Below, in pieces: positions 38,310-46,756 of a stretch of DNA of 64,000 bases. Under the pieces are notes generated by a model. The model was not told the DNA's origin. It worked only from the letters and a program-made list of their open reading frames with translations, and did no database searches. The stretch comes from Gammaproteobacteria bacterium (GTDB lineage: Bacteria > Pseudomonadota > Gammaproteobacteria > DSM-16500). The stretch spans positions 27,976 to 91,975 of the forward strand of contig BMAH01000015.1 of NCBI GenBank assembly GCA_014132615.1. Direction: 5' to 3'. The translations under genes were made by a program, and so were the position numbers. The first letter of the stretch is position 1; each line of letters starts with the position of its first letter.

Positions 38310-39881
38310 TCATATCGAAATAGGTAATGAAAAACGTATCCAACTATTGCTATTGGTATTGGGATTAATGGTAAATTGTCCGCCGTGAGCTTCAATGATG
38401 GAACGGCAAATAGCAAGACCCATGCCGCGGCCATGTGCTTTTGTTGTGTAAAATGGCATAAATACTTTATTTACCATTTCTTTTGAAAAACCAGGCCCTG
38501 TGTCATTGATAGTAATTTCTATATTATCAGTATGCGATATTTTTGTTTGGATATGTATACGTTTTTCTTTAGTGTGATTCTCATGCATAGCCTCAATCGC
38601 ATTTTGCATTAAATTAATTAAGACTTGCTGCATTTGAATTTTGTCTATGAATAGGAAGGGTGCGTTTTTATCAAAGTTAAAATCGACTTTAGTTTTAGAC
38701 GTAGTTAATTCATTTTTAATAAAGCTTACTGTTTCACGTATCACATTATTTATTTTACACGGTGTTTTAACTAACTGTCCTTTACAAAAGAAGTTTTTTA
38801 AACGCTGTACAATTTCGCCAGCACGTTCAGCTTGCCTGACGGCTTTTGCCATCGCGTTTTTTAATTCATCTTTATCGTGGTTAGTATTTTCCAAATATCG
38901 CGCACAGCCGCGTGTGTAATTGATAATAGCAGCAAGCGGTTGGCTAATTTCATGAGCCATGCCTGAAGCCATTTCTTCCATAGTGCTTAGTCTAAAAACA
39001 TGAGCAAGTTGTTGGCCGCGTAAGCGAGCTTTTTTATCTAATACTCTGTCAGTAATATCTCTAGAGGCGAGTTGAATTTCACTAATAATACGTGTTTGCT
39101 CATCACTTATTAGCCTGATATTACTTTCAAACCAGCGGAATTCTCCATCTTTACGTTTTAACCTATACACCATAGGTTTGTTATTGTGATATTCGCGGCG
39201 GCGTGTAAATGCTTTTTTAATTTTTGCTAAATCTTCGTGATAAATTAATTTATAAATATTTTTACCAACTAAATCATCGGGTGAATATCCAATCGCCATT
39301 TTACTAGCGGGGGAAACATAAAGATAAGTACCATCAGGTGTATGGCGTGAAATAACGTCAGTTGCATTTTCCGCTAATAAATGAAAACGTAATTCACTTT
39401 CGCGCCATTTGCGTTCTAATAATTCTAAATTATTTAATCCTTCAATGAGCAATCCACTTGCGCTCCAAAATGCACTATGCGCATGTTTAAATTGATTAAC
39501 TAAATTGTTGTAAGCATTAGCTGATTCTTCTTGCTGCTTTTTATATGCAGAAATATTTTGGTGAATTAAGAGAACAGTAATTTTATTTTGTTCATTGGGA
39601 GGAAGGGGAGCGATGCACGATTTACAATAACCTTTAATACCATTCTTGCGGATGAAGACAGTATCTTCATGCCACTTCTTAGTATGGTAATTAATTTCTT
39701 GAATAATTTTGGGAAAGGGATAGTTTCTATCGTAGATAAAATTAATCGATTTACCAATGACTTCACGCTTTGAATAACCGAATAAAGCAGAAGCACCCAT
39801 GTTCCAATTTATAACGCGTCCTGCCTTGTCTAATAGGACAGCACTATCCATTATCGCATCGAACAATCCCTGGCCATCCAT
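38310..39881 (-). CDS. PAS-domain sensor histidine kinase (FixL-like)
   Basis: About 523 residues without membrane helices, so a cytosolic sensor. Two PAS domains (about residues 5-115 and 165-285; the second contains SRHTPDGTYLYVSPASKMAI) precede a HisKA domain with H-box MAHEISQPLAAIINYTRG (His near residue 310) and an HATPase domain (NLMQNAIEAM, NDTGPGFS, GRGMGLAICRSIIEAHGG). The architecture is that of FixL/TodS-type kinases. I saw no clear haem-binding His in the PAS domains. I chose ATG 39881 with AAAGGA upstream over the longer frame. The response regulator follows 13 bases later. Confidence 0.9.
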   Translation of the reverse strand: MDGQGLFDAIMDSAVLLDKAGRVINWNMGASALFGYSKREVIGKSINFIYDRNYPFPKIIQEINYHTKKWHEDTVFIRKNGIKGYCKSCIAPLPPNEQNKITVLLIHQNISAYKKQQEESANAYNNLVNQFKHAHSAFWSASGLLIEGLNNLELLERKWRESELRFHLLAENATDVISRHTPDGTYLYVSPASKMAIGYSPDDLVGKNIYKLIYHEDLAKIKKAFTRRREYHNNKPMVYRLKRKDGEFRWFESNIRLISDEQTRIISEIQLASRDITDRVLDKKARLRGQQLAHVFRLSTMEEMASGMAHEISQPLAAIINYTRGCARYLENTNHDKDELKNAMAKAVRQAERAGEIVQRLKNFFCKGQLVKTPCKINNVIRETVSFIKNELTTSKTKVDFNFDKNAPFLFIDKIQMQQVLINLMQNAIEAMHENHTKEKRIHIQTKISHTDNIEITINDTGPGFSKEMVNKVFMPFYTTKAHGRGMGLAICRSIIEAHGGQFTINPNTNSNSWIRFSLPISI

Positions 39882-39977
39882 AGCCGTTTTCCTTTGCGGT
39901 ATTTGCCAAATTTGATAATAATAGCACATTCATTAATTATAGGAATTCAAGTTTTTTGAATACCTAAGAGGTTAACC

Positions 39978-41333
39978 ATGCGGCTACATATTTTGGGTAT
40001 TTGCGGCACTTTTATGAGTGGCATTGCAGTCCTTGCAAAGCAAGCCGGGCATCAAGTTTCTGGCTCTGATATGAATATTTACCCGCCTATGAGCACTCAA
40101 TTAATGGAGCAAGGCATTAGCTTAATGGAAGGGTATGAGCCCAGCCATATCCCTAAGGACGTGGATTGTATCATTGTTGGTAATGTTATTAAGCGTGGCA
40201 ATCCAGCAATGGAATATGTGTTAAATCAAGGCCTTCCTTTCGTATCCGGACCTGAATGGCTTTATAACAATATCCTTAAAGACCGCTGGGTGCTTGCTGT
40301 TTCCGGGACGCATGGTAAGACGACCACAACAAGTATGCTTACCTGGATATTACATTACGCAGGTTTACACCCTGGATTTTTAATTGGCGGTGTACCAGAA
40401 AATTTTCAAGTATCGGCTGCATTAGGTTCAAAGCCATTTTTTGTCATTGAAGCAGATGAATACGATAGTGCTTTTTTCGATAAACGTTCTAAATTCATTC
40501 ATTATCGACCAAAGACTGCGATATTAAATAATTTAGAGTACGACCATGCAGACATTTTCCCTGATTTAGCAGCAATTAAACAGCAATTCCATTATTTCGT
40601 TAGAACTATCCCAAGTAATGGCTTAATTATTCGTCCAGTGGATGATGAAAATATAGATGATGTATTAGCTATGGGATGCTATACCCCCGTAGTGCAATGC
40701 GGTGCCAATGAAGCTTGGCAAGCTAAACCGCTTAAGGCAGATGACAGTGTATTTGAAGTGATACAGAATAGAAAAAAAATAGCTCAAGTTAATTGGGATT
40801 TAGTAGGTGAGCATAATATGGCGAATGCCCTAGCTGCCATTGCTGCAGCTAATCATGCGGGTGTAGAGCCAGCTATTGCGATAGAAGCCTTAGCGAGTTT
40901 TAAGAATGTAAAACGCCGCTTAGAAGTGAAGGGGCAAGTAAATGGTATTACGGTATACGATGATTTTGCCCATCACCCTACTGCGATTGCCACAACGCTT
41001 TCTGGCTTGCGGGCAAAAATTGGCGGGGCAAGGTTGATTGCTATTTTAGAATTTGGTTCCTATACCATGCGTGCCGGTGTACATAAGGATAAAATTCAGC
41101 AAGCTTTAGAAAAGGCCGATATGGTTATATGCAAAACGCCTTCGACCGATTGGGGTTTAAAAACGATTTTAGCGGATTTTAAACAACCAACCGCCTTGTA
41201 TGATAATGTGGATACCTTAATTAAATCAGTGAGACCTTCCTTACAAGCCGGTGATCACGTCCTTATCATGAGCAATTCTAGTTTTGATGGGTTGCATAAC
41301 AAACTATTGTCAGCAATTGAAAAAGGTGAATAG
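39978..41333 (+). CDS. mpl: UDP-MurNAc:L-Ala-gamma-D-Glu-meso-DAP ligase
   Basis: A 451-residue Mur-ligase family enzyme that reattaches the recycled tripeptide to UDP-MurNAc. It starts MRLHILGICGTFMSGIAVLA, has the ATP loop SGTHGKTTTTSML near residue 110, and the catalytic motif FVIEADEYDSAFFDKRSKF that distinguishes Mpl from MurC. The length is that of E. coli Mpl. AGAGG precedes the ATG. It is divergent from the FixL-like kinase and forms an operon with the small membrane peptide and apaG. Confidence 0.96.
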   Translation: MRLHILGICGTFMSGIAVLAKQAGHQVSGSDMNIYPPMSTQLMEQGISLMEGYEPSHIPKDVDCIIVGNVIKRGNPAMEYVLNQGLPFVSGPEWLYNNILKDRWVLAVSGTHGKTTTTSMLTWILHYAGLHPGFLIGGVPENFQVSAALGSKPFFVIEADEYDSAFFDKRSKFIHYRPKTAILNNLEYDHADIFPDLAAIKQQFHYFVRTIPSNGLIIRPVDDENIDDVLAMGCYTPVVQCGANEAWQAKPLKADDSVFEVIQNRKKIAQVNWDLVGEHNMANALAAIAAANHAGVEPAIAIEALASFKNVKRRLEVKGQVNGITVYDDFAHHPTAIATTLSGLRAKIGGARLIAILEFGSYTMRAGVHKDKIQQALEKADMVICKTPSTDWGLKTILADFKQPTALYDNVDTLIKSVRPSLQAGDHVLIMSNSSFDGLHNKLLSAIEKGE

Positions 41334-41334
41334 C

Positions 41335-41454
41335 ATGACCAATCATCATGAAGATGAGCAGCGTATTACATTCTCTAAAAAAGGAGCGGTGTTAGGTGCA
41401 TTTGCTTATCTCATTATAACAGCCATATTGGCTGCAATATTTATATGGGGATAA
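41335..41454 (+). CDS. Small single-helix membrane protein, 39 aa
   Basis: A 39-residue product that fits exactly between mpl and apaG: it starts one base after the mpl stop and ends where the apaG frame opens. It has a short acidic/His-rich start (MTNHHEDEQ), a Lys pair, and one membrane helix (LGAFAYLIITAILAAIFIWG). Codon use looks coding and AAAAAGG lies before the start. Unknown function; it may assist an envelope process given its mpl neighbour. Confidence 0.7.
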   Translation: MTNHHEDEQRITFSKKGAVLGAFAYLIITAILAAIFIWG

Positions 41455-41463
41455 TTGTTGTCT

Positions 41464-41859
41464 ATGAATGATAAAATTAAAGTGACTGTTGATTCACATT
41501 ACATGCCTGAACAATCCGATGTTGAGCACCGTAAATTTATTTGGTCTTACGAAATTACTATTCTTAATGAAAGTGATGAAATTGTTCAATTGCTAAATCG
41601 GTTTTGGCGTATTACGGATATGACAGGTAAAGTGGAAGTGATTCAAGGTGCGGGTGTGATTGGCTTGCAGCCACTCATTAAACCAGGTAAGGACTTTGTA
41701 TACACCAGTTTTTGTCAGTTAACGACGCCTCAGGGTACGATGGAAGGGCATTATGAAATGCAGAATTTAGCTGAGGCAGTGTTTAATGTGAAGGTGCCTA
41801 AGTTTGTTTTAAGTGCGCCTTCTTCTATTACTAAAGTATTTTGGTCTATCTTACACTAA
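41464..41859 (+). CDS. apaG: ApaG domain protein
   Basis: A 131-residue protein of the ApaG/CorD fold. It shows KVTVDSHYMPEQSD, the FIWSYEITILNES strand pair, RFWRITD, and the G-rich loop GAGVIGLQPLIKPGKDFVYT seen in ApaG. Its biochemical role is not settled; structures are immunoglobulin-like. The frame opens at TTG 41455; ATG 41464 gives the usual ApaG start, although its ribosome site (GGGGA) is somewhat distant. It follows mpl and the small peptide in one transcript. Confidence 0.92.
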   Translation: MNDKIKVTVDSHYMPEQSDVEHRKFIWSYEITILNESDEIVQLLNRFWRITDMTGKVEVIQGAGVIGLQPLIKPGKDFVYTSFCQLTTPQGTMEGHYEMQNLAEAVFNVKVPKFVLSAPSSITKVFWSILH

Positions 41860-41887
41860 TTAAATTATACTAACTAAAGATAAATAA

Positions 41888-42991
41888 ATGACAATTAATC
41901 GATTCGATCAAGAACAACATATTAGAAATTTGCCATTACCTATTTCATTGCGTATCAAGTATGTTAATGCTAATAATAAATTAAATTTAGCTAATAGCGG
42001 TATACAGAATTTAACGCTCGATGAATGGAAAATGCTTGGTCAAATAATAAAACTTAATAATTGGACCATTTTAGATTTAAGTAGAAATACTATTTACGAT
42101 ATGTCAAATGAACAAATTGAAGCAATGACTGCTACACTAAGGGATTCTTCAATTTCTCACTTAATTATTGATAATGCTTTAATAGGTTGTAGTAAAAGTC
42201 AAATTCAATTGCTAACAGAAAAATTATCAGGAAGTGAAATTAAAACTATTGAATTTGGTATTAATGACATAGAGTTTTTTCTTTTGAAAAAAGAACAATG
42301 CTTGGAACTTTTTAGGGCGATGGGAGTTAAGCATTTAAAGTTTACAAATGTTTTTGATATGTCACCTAATTTAAGTACACGAGTTGGTTTTGTAAAAGAA
42401 TTAATTGAGTATCTCAACATTGAAGAATTAACTCTAATTCGCTGCGGAATGGAAAATTTACCTTCTGATGAATTCAGTCAATTGTTTTCTTCATGCTGTG
42501 GACTAAGAAAATTAGTGCTAAGCGGTGATAATTTTTCTAACCTCGATAATAATAAATGGGAAATGTTTCATGCTTTTTTAGCCAAAGCATCTTTAGAAAC
42601 ATTGCAGCTTAATGATAATGAGTTAGGTAGGTGCGGCTCAAGACTTAGCGATGTTATAAAAAATACTAAATCAAAGCGATTAGTGTTGAAAAATAATTGG
42701 CTGTTTTATTTGGCCGATGGTGACACTACTCAGCTTATTCAAAGTATTAAAGAAAATAGTTTGGTAGTGATATTAATCAACGATAAATTGGGTGCTAAAC
42801 AGAGTAAAATGTTAGCGAAATTATCAGCTGAGACAAACAAGTGTGTTTTAATAAATGATACTTATGGAAGCGAATCGAAATATTTGTCTGCCCATTTTAT
42901 TTTTAATAAACCACCAATAGGAACGTTAGTTGGTCCTGAAAGAAAAGACAGTCCTGAACATAGGGCACTACTGTCCAGTAAACCTGCATAA
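41888..42991 (+). CDS. Leucine-rich repeat protein, candidate effector
   Basis: A 367-residue protein of ribonuclease-inhibitor-type leucine-rich repeats. Units of about 28-34 residues are visible: NWTILDLSRNTIYDM, SISHLIIDNALIG, IKTIEFGINDI, VKHLKFTNVFDM, IEELTLIRCGMENL, LRKLVLSGDNFSNL, LETLQLNDNELG and SKRLVLKNNWLF. There is no signal peptide. Such proteins bind other proteins, and related ones in intracellular bacteria are injected into hosts; that use is inferred. It is followed by a palindromic element. Confidence 0.8.
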   Translation: MTINRFDQEQHIRNLPLPISLRIKYVNANNKLNLANSGIQNLTLDEWKMLGQIIKLNNWTILDLSRNTIYDMSNEQIEAMTATLRDSSISHLIIDNALIGCSKSQIQLLTEKLSGSEIKTIEFGINDIEFFLLKKEQCLELFRAMGVKHLKFTNVFDMSPNLSTRVGFVKELIEYLNIEELTLIRCGMENLPSDEFSQLFSSCCGLRKLVLSGDNFSNLDNNKWEMFHAFLAKASLETLQLNDNELGRCGSRLSDVIKNTKSKRLVLKNNWLFYLADGDTTQLIQSIKENSLVVILINDKLGAKQSKMLAKLSAETNKCVLINDTYGSESKYLSAHFIFNKPPIGTLVGPERKDSPEHRALLSSKPA

Positions 42992-42996
42992 AAACA

Positions 42997-43024
42997 TGTC
43001 ATCCCGCGCAGCTTTTAGCGCGGG
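42997..43024. repeat. TGTCAT-type palindromic element, copy 1
   Basis: TGTCAT precedes the stem CCCGCGC (43003-43009) / GCGCGGG (43018-43024) with loop AGCTTTTA. The minus strand of 43681-43710 has the same plan: TGTCATGCCAGC, GTGCTTTTA, GCTGGCAT. Both share TGTCAT-x-CC near the left arm and the loop GCTTTTAGC, so they look like members of a dispersed hairpin family. The element may also terminate the LRR gene. Confidence 0.55.
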
Positions 43025-43077
43025 CCTCATTACACAGCATGATTGCTACACTTTTGCTTTCCTTTATATTTGATGGC

Positions 43078-43563
43078 TTAATCTTTTTTTAAAAGATTAC
43101 ACGTTTGACCTTCTTCCTTTGGCACAATTGCCCCATTCGTCTTAGATGTTGATTTATAAAATCTTAAATGAGCTTGCATAATGGCATTAGGCCGTTGATT
43201 TAACAAAGCAGTGTTGTGTATGAGATTTATAATTCCATCTTTCGCTTTCTCAAAGCCTTCAAACAAATCTACTTTTACTATATCAAAAGGCGGAGATAGT
43301 TTATTTAGCTCAACATCATGTTCTGTAGATGAAATAAGATAAATGAATAAGTAGTTGGTTTGATCGCCTAATGCATCCACTAGATATTGAACCAAAGGTA
43401 ATTTTGGTTTGCTAACAGCAGTAAAAGGCTTAGCCCGTTTTTTATAAAAAGGGTCTAAATTTTCCATAACAGGTGTTATTTTTTCTAAAAAACGGGAGAA
43501 GATAGAGGCTTCATGATGATCATCATAAATGAATATGACATGGGGAAAATAACGAGCTTGCAT
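43078..43563 (-). CDS. Hypothetical protein, 161 aa, with a partial duplicate nearby
   Basis: I do not recognise this protein. It opens MQARYFPHVIFIYDDHHEAS, suggesting a beta strand then a helix, and later has a second hydrophobic strand in NYLFIYLISS, as in an alpha/beta fold. The C-terminus is basic with no known motif. Its 5' end and upstream bases are repeated at 44606-44713 in decayed form. It is on the minus strand between two palindromic elements. Coding is likely; function unknown. Confidence 0.6.
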   Translation of the reverse strand: MQARYFPHVIFIYDDHHEASIFSRFLEKITPVMENLDPFYKKRAKPFTAVSKPKLPLVQYLVDALGDQTNYLFIYLISSTEHDVELNKLSPPFDIVKVDLFEGFEKAKDGIINLIHNTALLNQRPNAIMQAHLRFYKSTSKTNGAIVPKEEGQTCNLLKKD

Positions 43564-43680
43564 ATTATTCTCATAGCGATTAATTAAAATTGGGTTGATA
43601 CTAGCAGAAACTTTTAAAATGTAAATAAAAGGGATTTAATTGGTAAGTTTGACGAAATTCAATCAATTTGTTGATTTTGG

Positions 43681-43710
43681 ATGCCAGCTAAAAGCACGCT
43701 GGCATGACAG
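43681..43710. repeat. TGTCAT-type palindromic element, copy 2
   Basis: ATGCCAGC (43681-43688) pairs with GCTGGCAT (43698-43705) over a 9-base loop, and GACA follows. Read on the minus strand it starts TGTCATGCCAGC and contains GCTTTTAGC, as in the element at 42997-43024. Confidence 0.55.
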
Positions 43711-43785
43711 GCAGTGGGATGGGTTTTAAATGTTTTAGCTTCTGACCTAAAACAAATATATGTTTTTTTGTTGATGCAAATAATC

Positions 43786-44565
43786 TTACATAGGTCGATT
43801 ATAATTTGTAATTTCATTTTCCATGTTAAGTCTAGGTTCGGTTGGGTTAGAAGAAATAATGGGAAGCGCGTTTATATATACTTCTATTACTTCAAGAGGC
43901 ATGTAACCTTCCAAGCCCGAATTAATAGCAATTTGTGTTATATTTAAAAAAGCTTCCTTAAGTATCATTTCTTTTTCAGAGGAATTAGGTGATTGTTCTT
44001 TGTAAAATATATATTCATCATAAGCTTTTCTAACACTGGCTAATACTTCTTGTGAATTATCTCTGTCCTGAGGCCTCGTTGTTGTTTGCACATTTCCAGT
44101 GAGTGTTAAGATACGTGCAGTAGTTGAAGAAGGTAAAGTTGAGGAGCCAACCCTTGAAGCTGGGGAAGGTGCAGTGTTTATTATAAGCTTCTGTTTTGTT
44201 GTCTTAATGTAAGGAATTACGTTTTCTCTTATTTCATTTTGGCTGAATGGTTGAAGATAGTTATCAAGAAAATCCATAATTTCCTTTGGTGTTCCAGTAT
44301 CTACACTTATATTATTTTTAAAATGTTGCAAAAAACCAAGTAAATCTCTCTTTTTTATATAATTATAAAACTCATCAATTTTTTTTTCTAAAATAATAGC
44401 TATTTTTTCCTTTAAAAACGGTCCTTCTTTTCCCATCTTTTGTAAGTAAATAGTTAATTTTGCACCGTCAAAAAGCGGGTAAGGTTTCTGTATGAGTACT
44501 AAATCTTTTAATTGTAATCCAACATAATTTTTAGTGGCTAAAATATTGCCTCGATTATTTGCCAT
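43786..44565 (-). CDS. Hypothetical protein, 259 aa
   Basis: An unrecognised protein. The N-terminal 125 residues are mixed alpha/beta to helical (LQLKDLVLIQKPYPLFDGAK, then Lys-rich helices). A Ser/Thr/Pro-rich linker spans about 132-170, and a helical C-terminus ends in MENEITNYNRPM. There is no signal peptide. Upstream of its start lies a broken duplicate of the 5' end of 43078-43563. The low-complexity linker joining two folded parts resembles other accessory genes in this window. Function unknown. Confidence 0.6.
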   Translation of the reverse strand: MANNRGNILATKNYVGLQLKDLVLIQKPYPLFDGAKLTIYLQKMGKEGPFLKEKIAIILEKKIDEFYNYIKKRDLLGFLQHFKNNISVDTGTPKEIMDFLDNYLQPFSQNEIRENVIPYIKTTKQKLIINTAPSPASRVGSSTLPSSTTARILTLTGNVQTTTRPQDRDNSQEVLASVRKAYDEYIFYKEQSPNSSEKEMILKEAFLNITQIAINSGLEGYMPLEVIEVYINALPIISSNPTEPRLNMENEITNYNRPM

Positions 44566-44605
44566 GAGATGGTTTCCTATTTTTTAAGCAAAGTAATTCA
44601 TTAAG

Positions 44606-44713
44606 GGTGTCATAAATAAATATGACATTTGGAAAATAGCGACCTTGATAATATTCCCATAATGATAGTTAAATTGCACAAATAATAGCAGAAACTGGTT
44701 AATTGTAAATAAA
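44606..44713 (-). pseudogene. Decayed duplicate of the 5' end of 43078-43563
   Basis: On the minus strand this segment reads QGRYFPNVIFIYD, matching QARYFPHVIFIYD at the start of 43078-43563. The similarity continues through the upstream non-coding bases (shared TAGCAGAAAC and GTAAATAAA). The bases that should form the start codon have lost the G of ATG, and the match to the protein stops after about 13 residues. So an old duplication of about 110 bases covers the gene start and its leader. Confidence 0.65.
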
Positions 44714-44743
44714 GTTGCTCAATTAATTATTTTTAATTTAGAA

Positions 44744-45769
44744 TCAATCAACTAGAGTTAAATAATTTTGCAGGCTTTTCGCATGTTTTTTTATTTGTTT
44801 TAAAATATAAGTCACTTTGCGCTCATCGAGAGTGAATGGCAAATGAGTGTGATTAACTCTCGACCAATCTTGACTAAACGTATTATTTAATTGAGAAACG
44901 ACGGTTTTATCTCGAGTAATAACGGCTAATTCGCGATTATTATCAAATGAAGGTTTGGTTAAATTGATAGAACCTAATACAGCTTGCTCATTATCTACAA
45001 TGATAACTTTAGCATGGATATAATAATGCTTGCTGATAGCAATTTTTACGCCTGCTTGTTCTAAATACTTAGCCTGCTTTTCTCGAGGTTTATGCGAAGT
45101 GAGAATAGAAACATCCACTCCCTTACGCGCTTTACTTGCGAGTGCGCCTACGATTTTATAATCATTAATACTTTGCGCATAAACTTTAATAGATCGTTTA
45201 GCAGTATTAATAAATTTTAATAGTGCTTGCCTGCTATTATCAGGGCTTAATAATAAATCGGTGTCGGGTGCTTGATTAGGAATTTGATTCCAATCAGCAG
45301 AAAAAAGGGTATTAATTGCTTTAACACGTTTAGCATCATCAATAATTAAACCAAAATTTCTTTCATTCTTAAAAGAAGAATGAGTGAAGTTAAATGTCAT
45401 CACAATCACTTTTTCATTATCGATTAGTAATGTTTTTTGATGAATTAAACGATGCGGTGGAATGCTGCCTTGCCAAGGAATGTGATGGTTTTTTAATTTA
45501 CTAATAACTTTTTTATTTTCATCTATCGCTTTGTAAGGTTCTTTTTCTAAAATAACTTGTACTGTTTTATTCGCTAATTTTTTCTTTATGAGAGAATTTA
45601 ATAATGTTTCATCAGTAAAGCCGTACATGACTAATTTGAGAGAATGCTTAGATTCATCCATTGCTTTAATGAGCGGTGCTCTACCCATTTCAGGCTCTAT
45701 AATCAATTGATCTGCAAAGCAAGTAAGGCATAAAAAATAAAGAAGGAAACTCAGTAACAGCCGCGACAT
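44744..45769 (-). CDS. Exported phospholipase D-like protein
   Basis: A 341-residue protein with a signal peptide (about residues 1-19) and two HKD motifs: HQKTLLIDNEKVIVMTFNFT near residue 110 and HAKVIIVDNEQAVLGSINLT near 250. Both have H-x-K-x4-D plus the downstream Asn/Ser. This is the bilobed PLD fold, which can hydrolyse phospholipids or nucleic acids or transfer phosphatidyl groups. Export points to the periplasm or beyond. Its ATG overlaps the recR stop by one base (TAATG), so it rides on the dnaX-recR transcript. Confidence 0.88.
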   Translation of the reverse strand: MSRLLLSFLLYFLCLTCFADQLIIEPEMGRAPLIKAMDESKHSLKLVMYGFTDETLLNSLIKKKLANKTVQVILEKEPYKAIDENKKVISKLKNHHIPWQGSIPPHRLIHQKTLLIDNEKVIVMTFNFTHSSFKNERNFGLIIDDAKRVKAINTLFSADWNQIPNQAPDTDLLLSPDNSRQALLKFINTAKRSIKVYAQSINDYKIVGALASKARKGVDVSILTSHKPREKQAKYLEQAGVKIAISKHYYIHAKVIIVDNEQAVLGSINLTKPSFDNNRELAVITRDKTVVSQLNNTFSQDWSRVNHTHLPFTLDERKVTYILKQIKKHAKSLQNYLTLVD

Positions 45770-46365
45770 TACAGCAATTCTCTACCATCGAAGGCGTGCA
45801 TTAATGTGTTGGGATCACTATATTCTAATGCACTGCCTATAGAAATACCGCGTGCAATACGCGTTACTTTAATGCCGTATTGTTTAGCGAGTGAAAGAAT
45901 ATAATGTGCCGTTGCTTCACCTTCCACAGTGGGATTGGTGGCTAAGATCACTTCTTGTATGCCGCCTTGCTCAAAGTGCAAACGTAATTTAGGTAAACCA
46001 ATTTCTTCAGGGCCGATACCATCTAACGGTGATAAATGACCTAATAAAACAAAATATTTACCTTTAAAGCTGCTGGTTTGCTCAATGACAGTGACATCAA
46101 TAGGATTTTCAACTATACACAATAAGGACGGATCTCTATGTAAGGAAGCGCATATATTGCAAAATTCAGTTTCTGAAAAAATTCGGCATGATTCGCAATG
46201 ACCAATTTTTTCCATGGCTTGAATTAGGCTATGCGCTAAACGCTTTCCATTCTCGCGTCCACGCGTGAGCAATTGCAATGCCATGCGTTGTGCCGTTTTA
46301 GGCCCAACGCCTGGGAGGCAGCGTAATGTCTCTATCAATTGTTCAAGCAGAGGGCTAAATTGCAT
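45769..46365 (-). CDS. recR: Recombination protein RecR
   Basis: A 198-residue protein: helix-hairpin-helix at the start ([19 protein letters not shown]), a four-Cys zinc motif (CESCRIF and CNIC, about residues 57-72), and a Toprim domain ([16 protein letters not shown]). RecR works with RecF and RecO in loading RecA on gapped DNA. The ybaB-recR order is conserved. Three bases separate it from ybaB. Confidence 0.97.
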   Translation of the reverse strand: MQFSPLLEQLIETLRCLPGVGPKTAQRMALQLLTRGRENGKRLAHSLIQAMEKIGHCESCRIFSETEFCNICASLHRDPSLLCIVENPIDVTVIEQTSSFKGKYFVLLGHLSPLDGIGPEEIGLPKLRLHFEQGGIQEVILATNPTVEGEATAHYILSLAKQYGIKVTRIARGISIGSALEYSDPNTLMHAFDGRELL

Positions 46366-46368
46366 GTA

Positions 46369-46701
46369 TTACTTATCAAGTTCATCAGGTAATTTCATGC
46401 CGGCTAAACCGCCCATTTTATCTCGCAAGCTGCGTTCAATTTTATCAGTGGCATCATTAATGGCTGCAGCGATTAAGTCTTCTATAATAGATTTTTCTTC
46501 TTTTAATAAATTAGGATCAAGGGTGACTTTCTTAGCGTAGTGCTGACCCGTCATGGTGATTTTTACCACACCGCCGCCTGATTGACCGATAATTTCCATC
46601 TCAGAAACTTGCTTTTGAATATCTTGAAGCTTTTTTTGCATTTCCTGTGCGCGCTTCATAATTTCATTTAAGCCGATTTTGTCATTGGTTGATTTATTCA
46701 T
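46369..46701 (-). CDS. ybaB: YbaB/EbfC nucleoid-associated protein
   Basis: A 110-residue protein of the YbaB/EbfC family, a small dimeric DNA-binding protein. It has LNEIMKRAQEMQKKLQDIQK, the Gly-rich turn GQSGGGVVKITMTG, and IEDLIAAAINDATDKIE. I chose ATG 46701 because GGAG stands seven bases upstream; an ATG four codons earlier lacks a ribosome site. It is directly before recR, as usual, but is separated from dnaX by a radical SAM gene. Confidence 0.93.
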   Translation of the reverse strand: MNKSTNDKIGLNEIMKRAQEMQKKLQDIQKQVSEMEIIGQSGGGVVKITMTGQHYAKKVTLDPNLLKEEKSIIEDLIAAAINDATDKIERSLRDKMGGLAGMKLPDELDK

Positions 46702-46756
46702 TAAAAACTCCATAGTTGTGGGTTAGAGTAACTATATTGGGGCATTTTATCATCTG

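Noticed and set aside
43714..43947. 77-codon plus-strand frame
   Set aside because: It is antisense to the end of 43786-44565 and lacks a ribosome site; a shadow frame.
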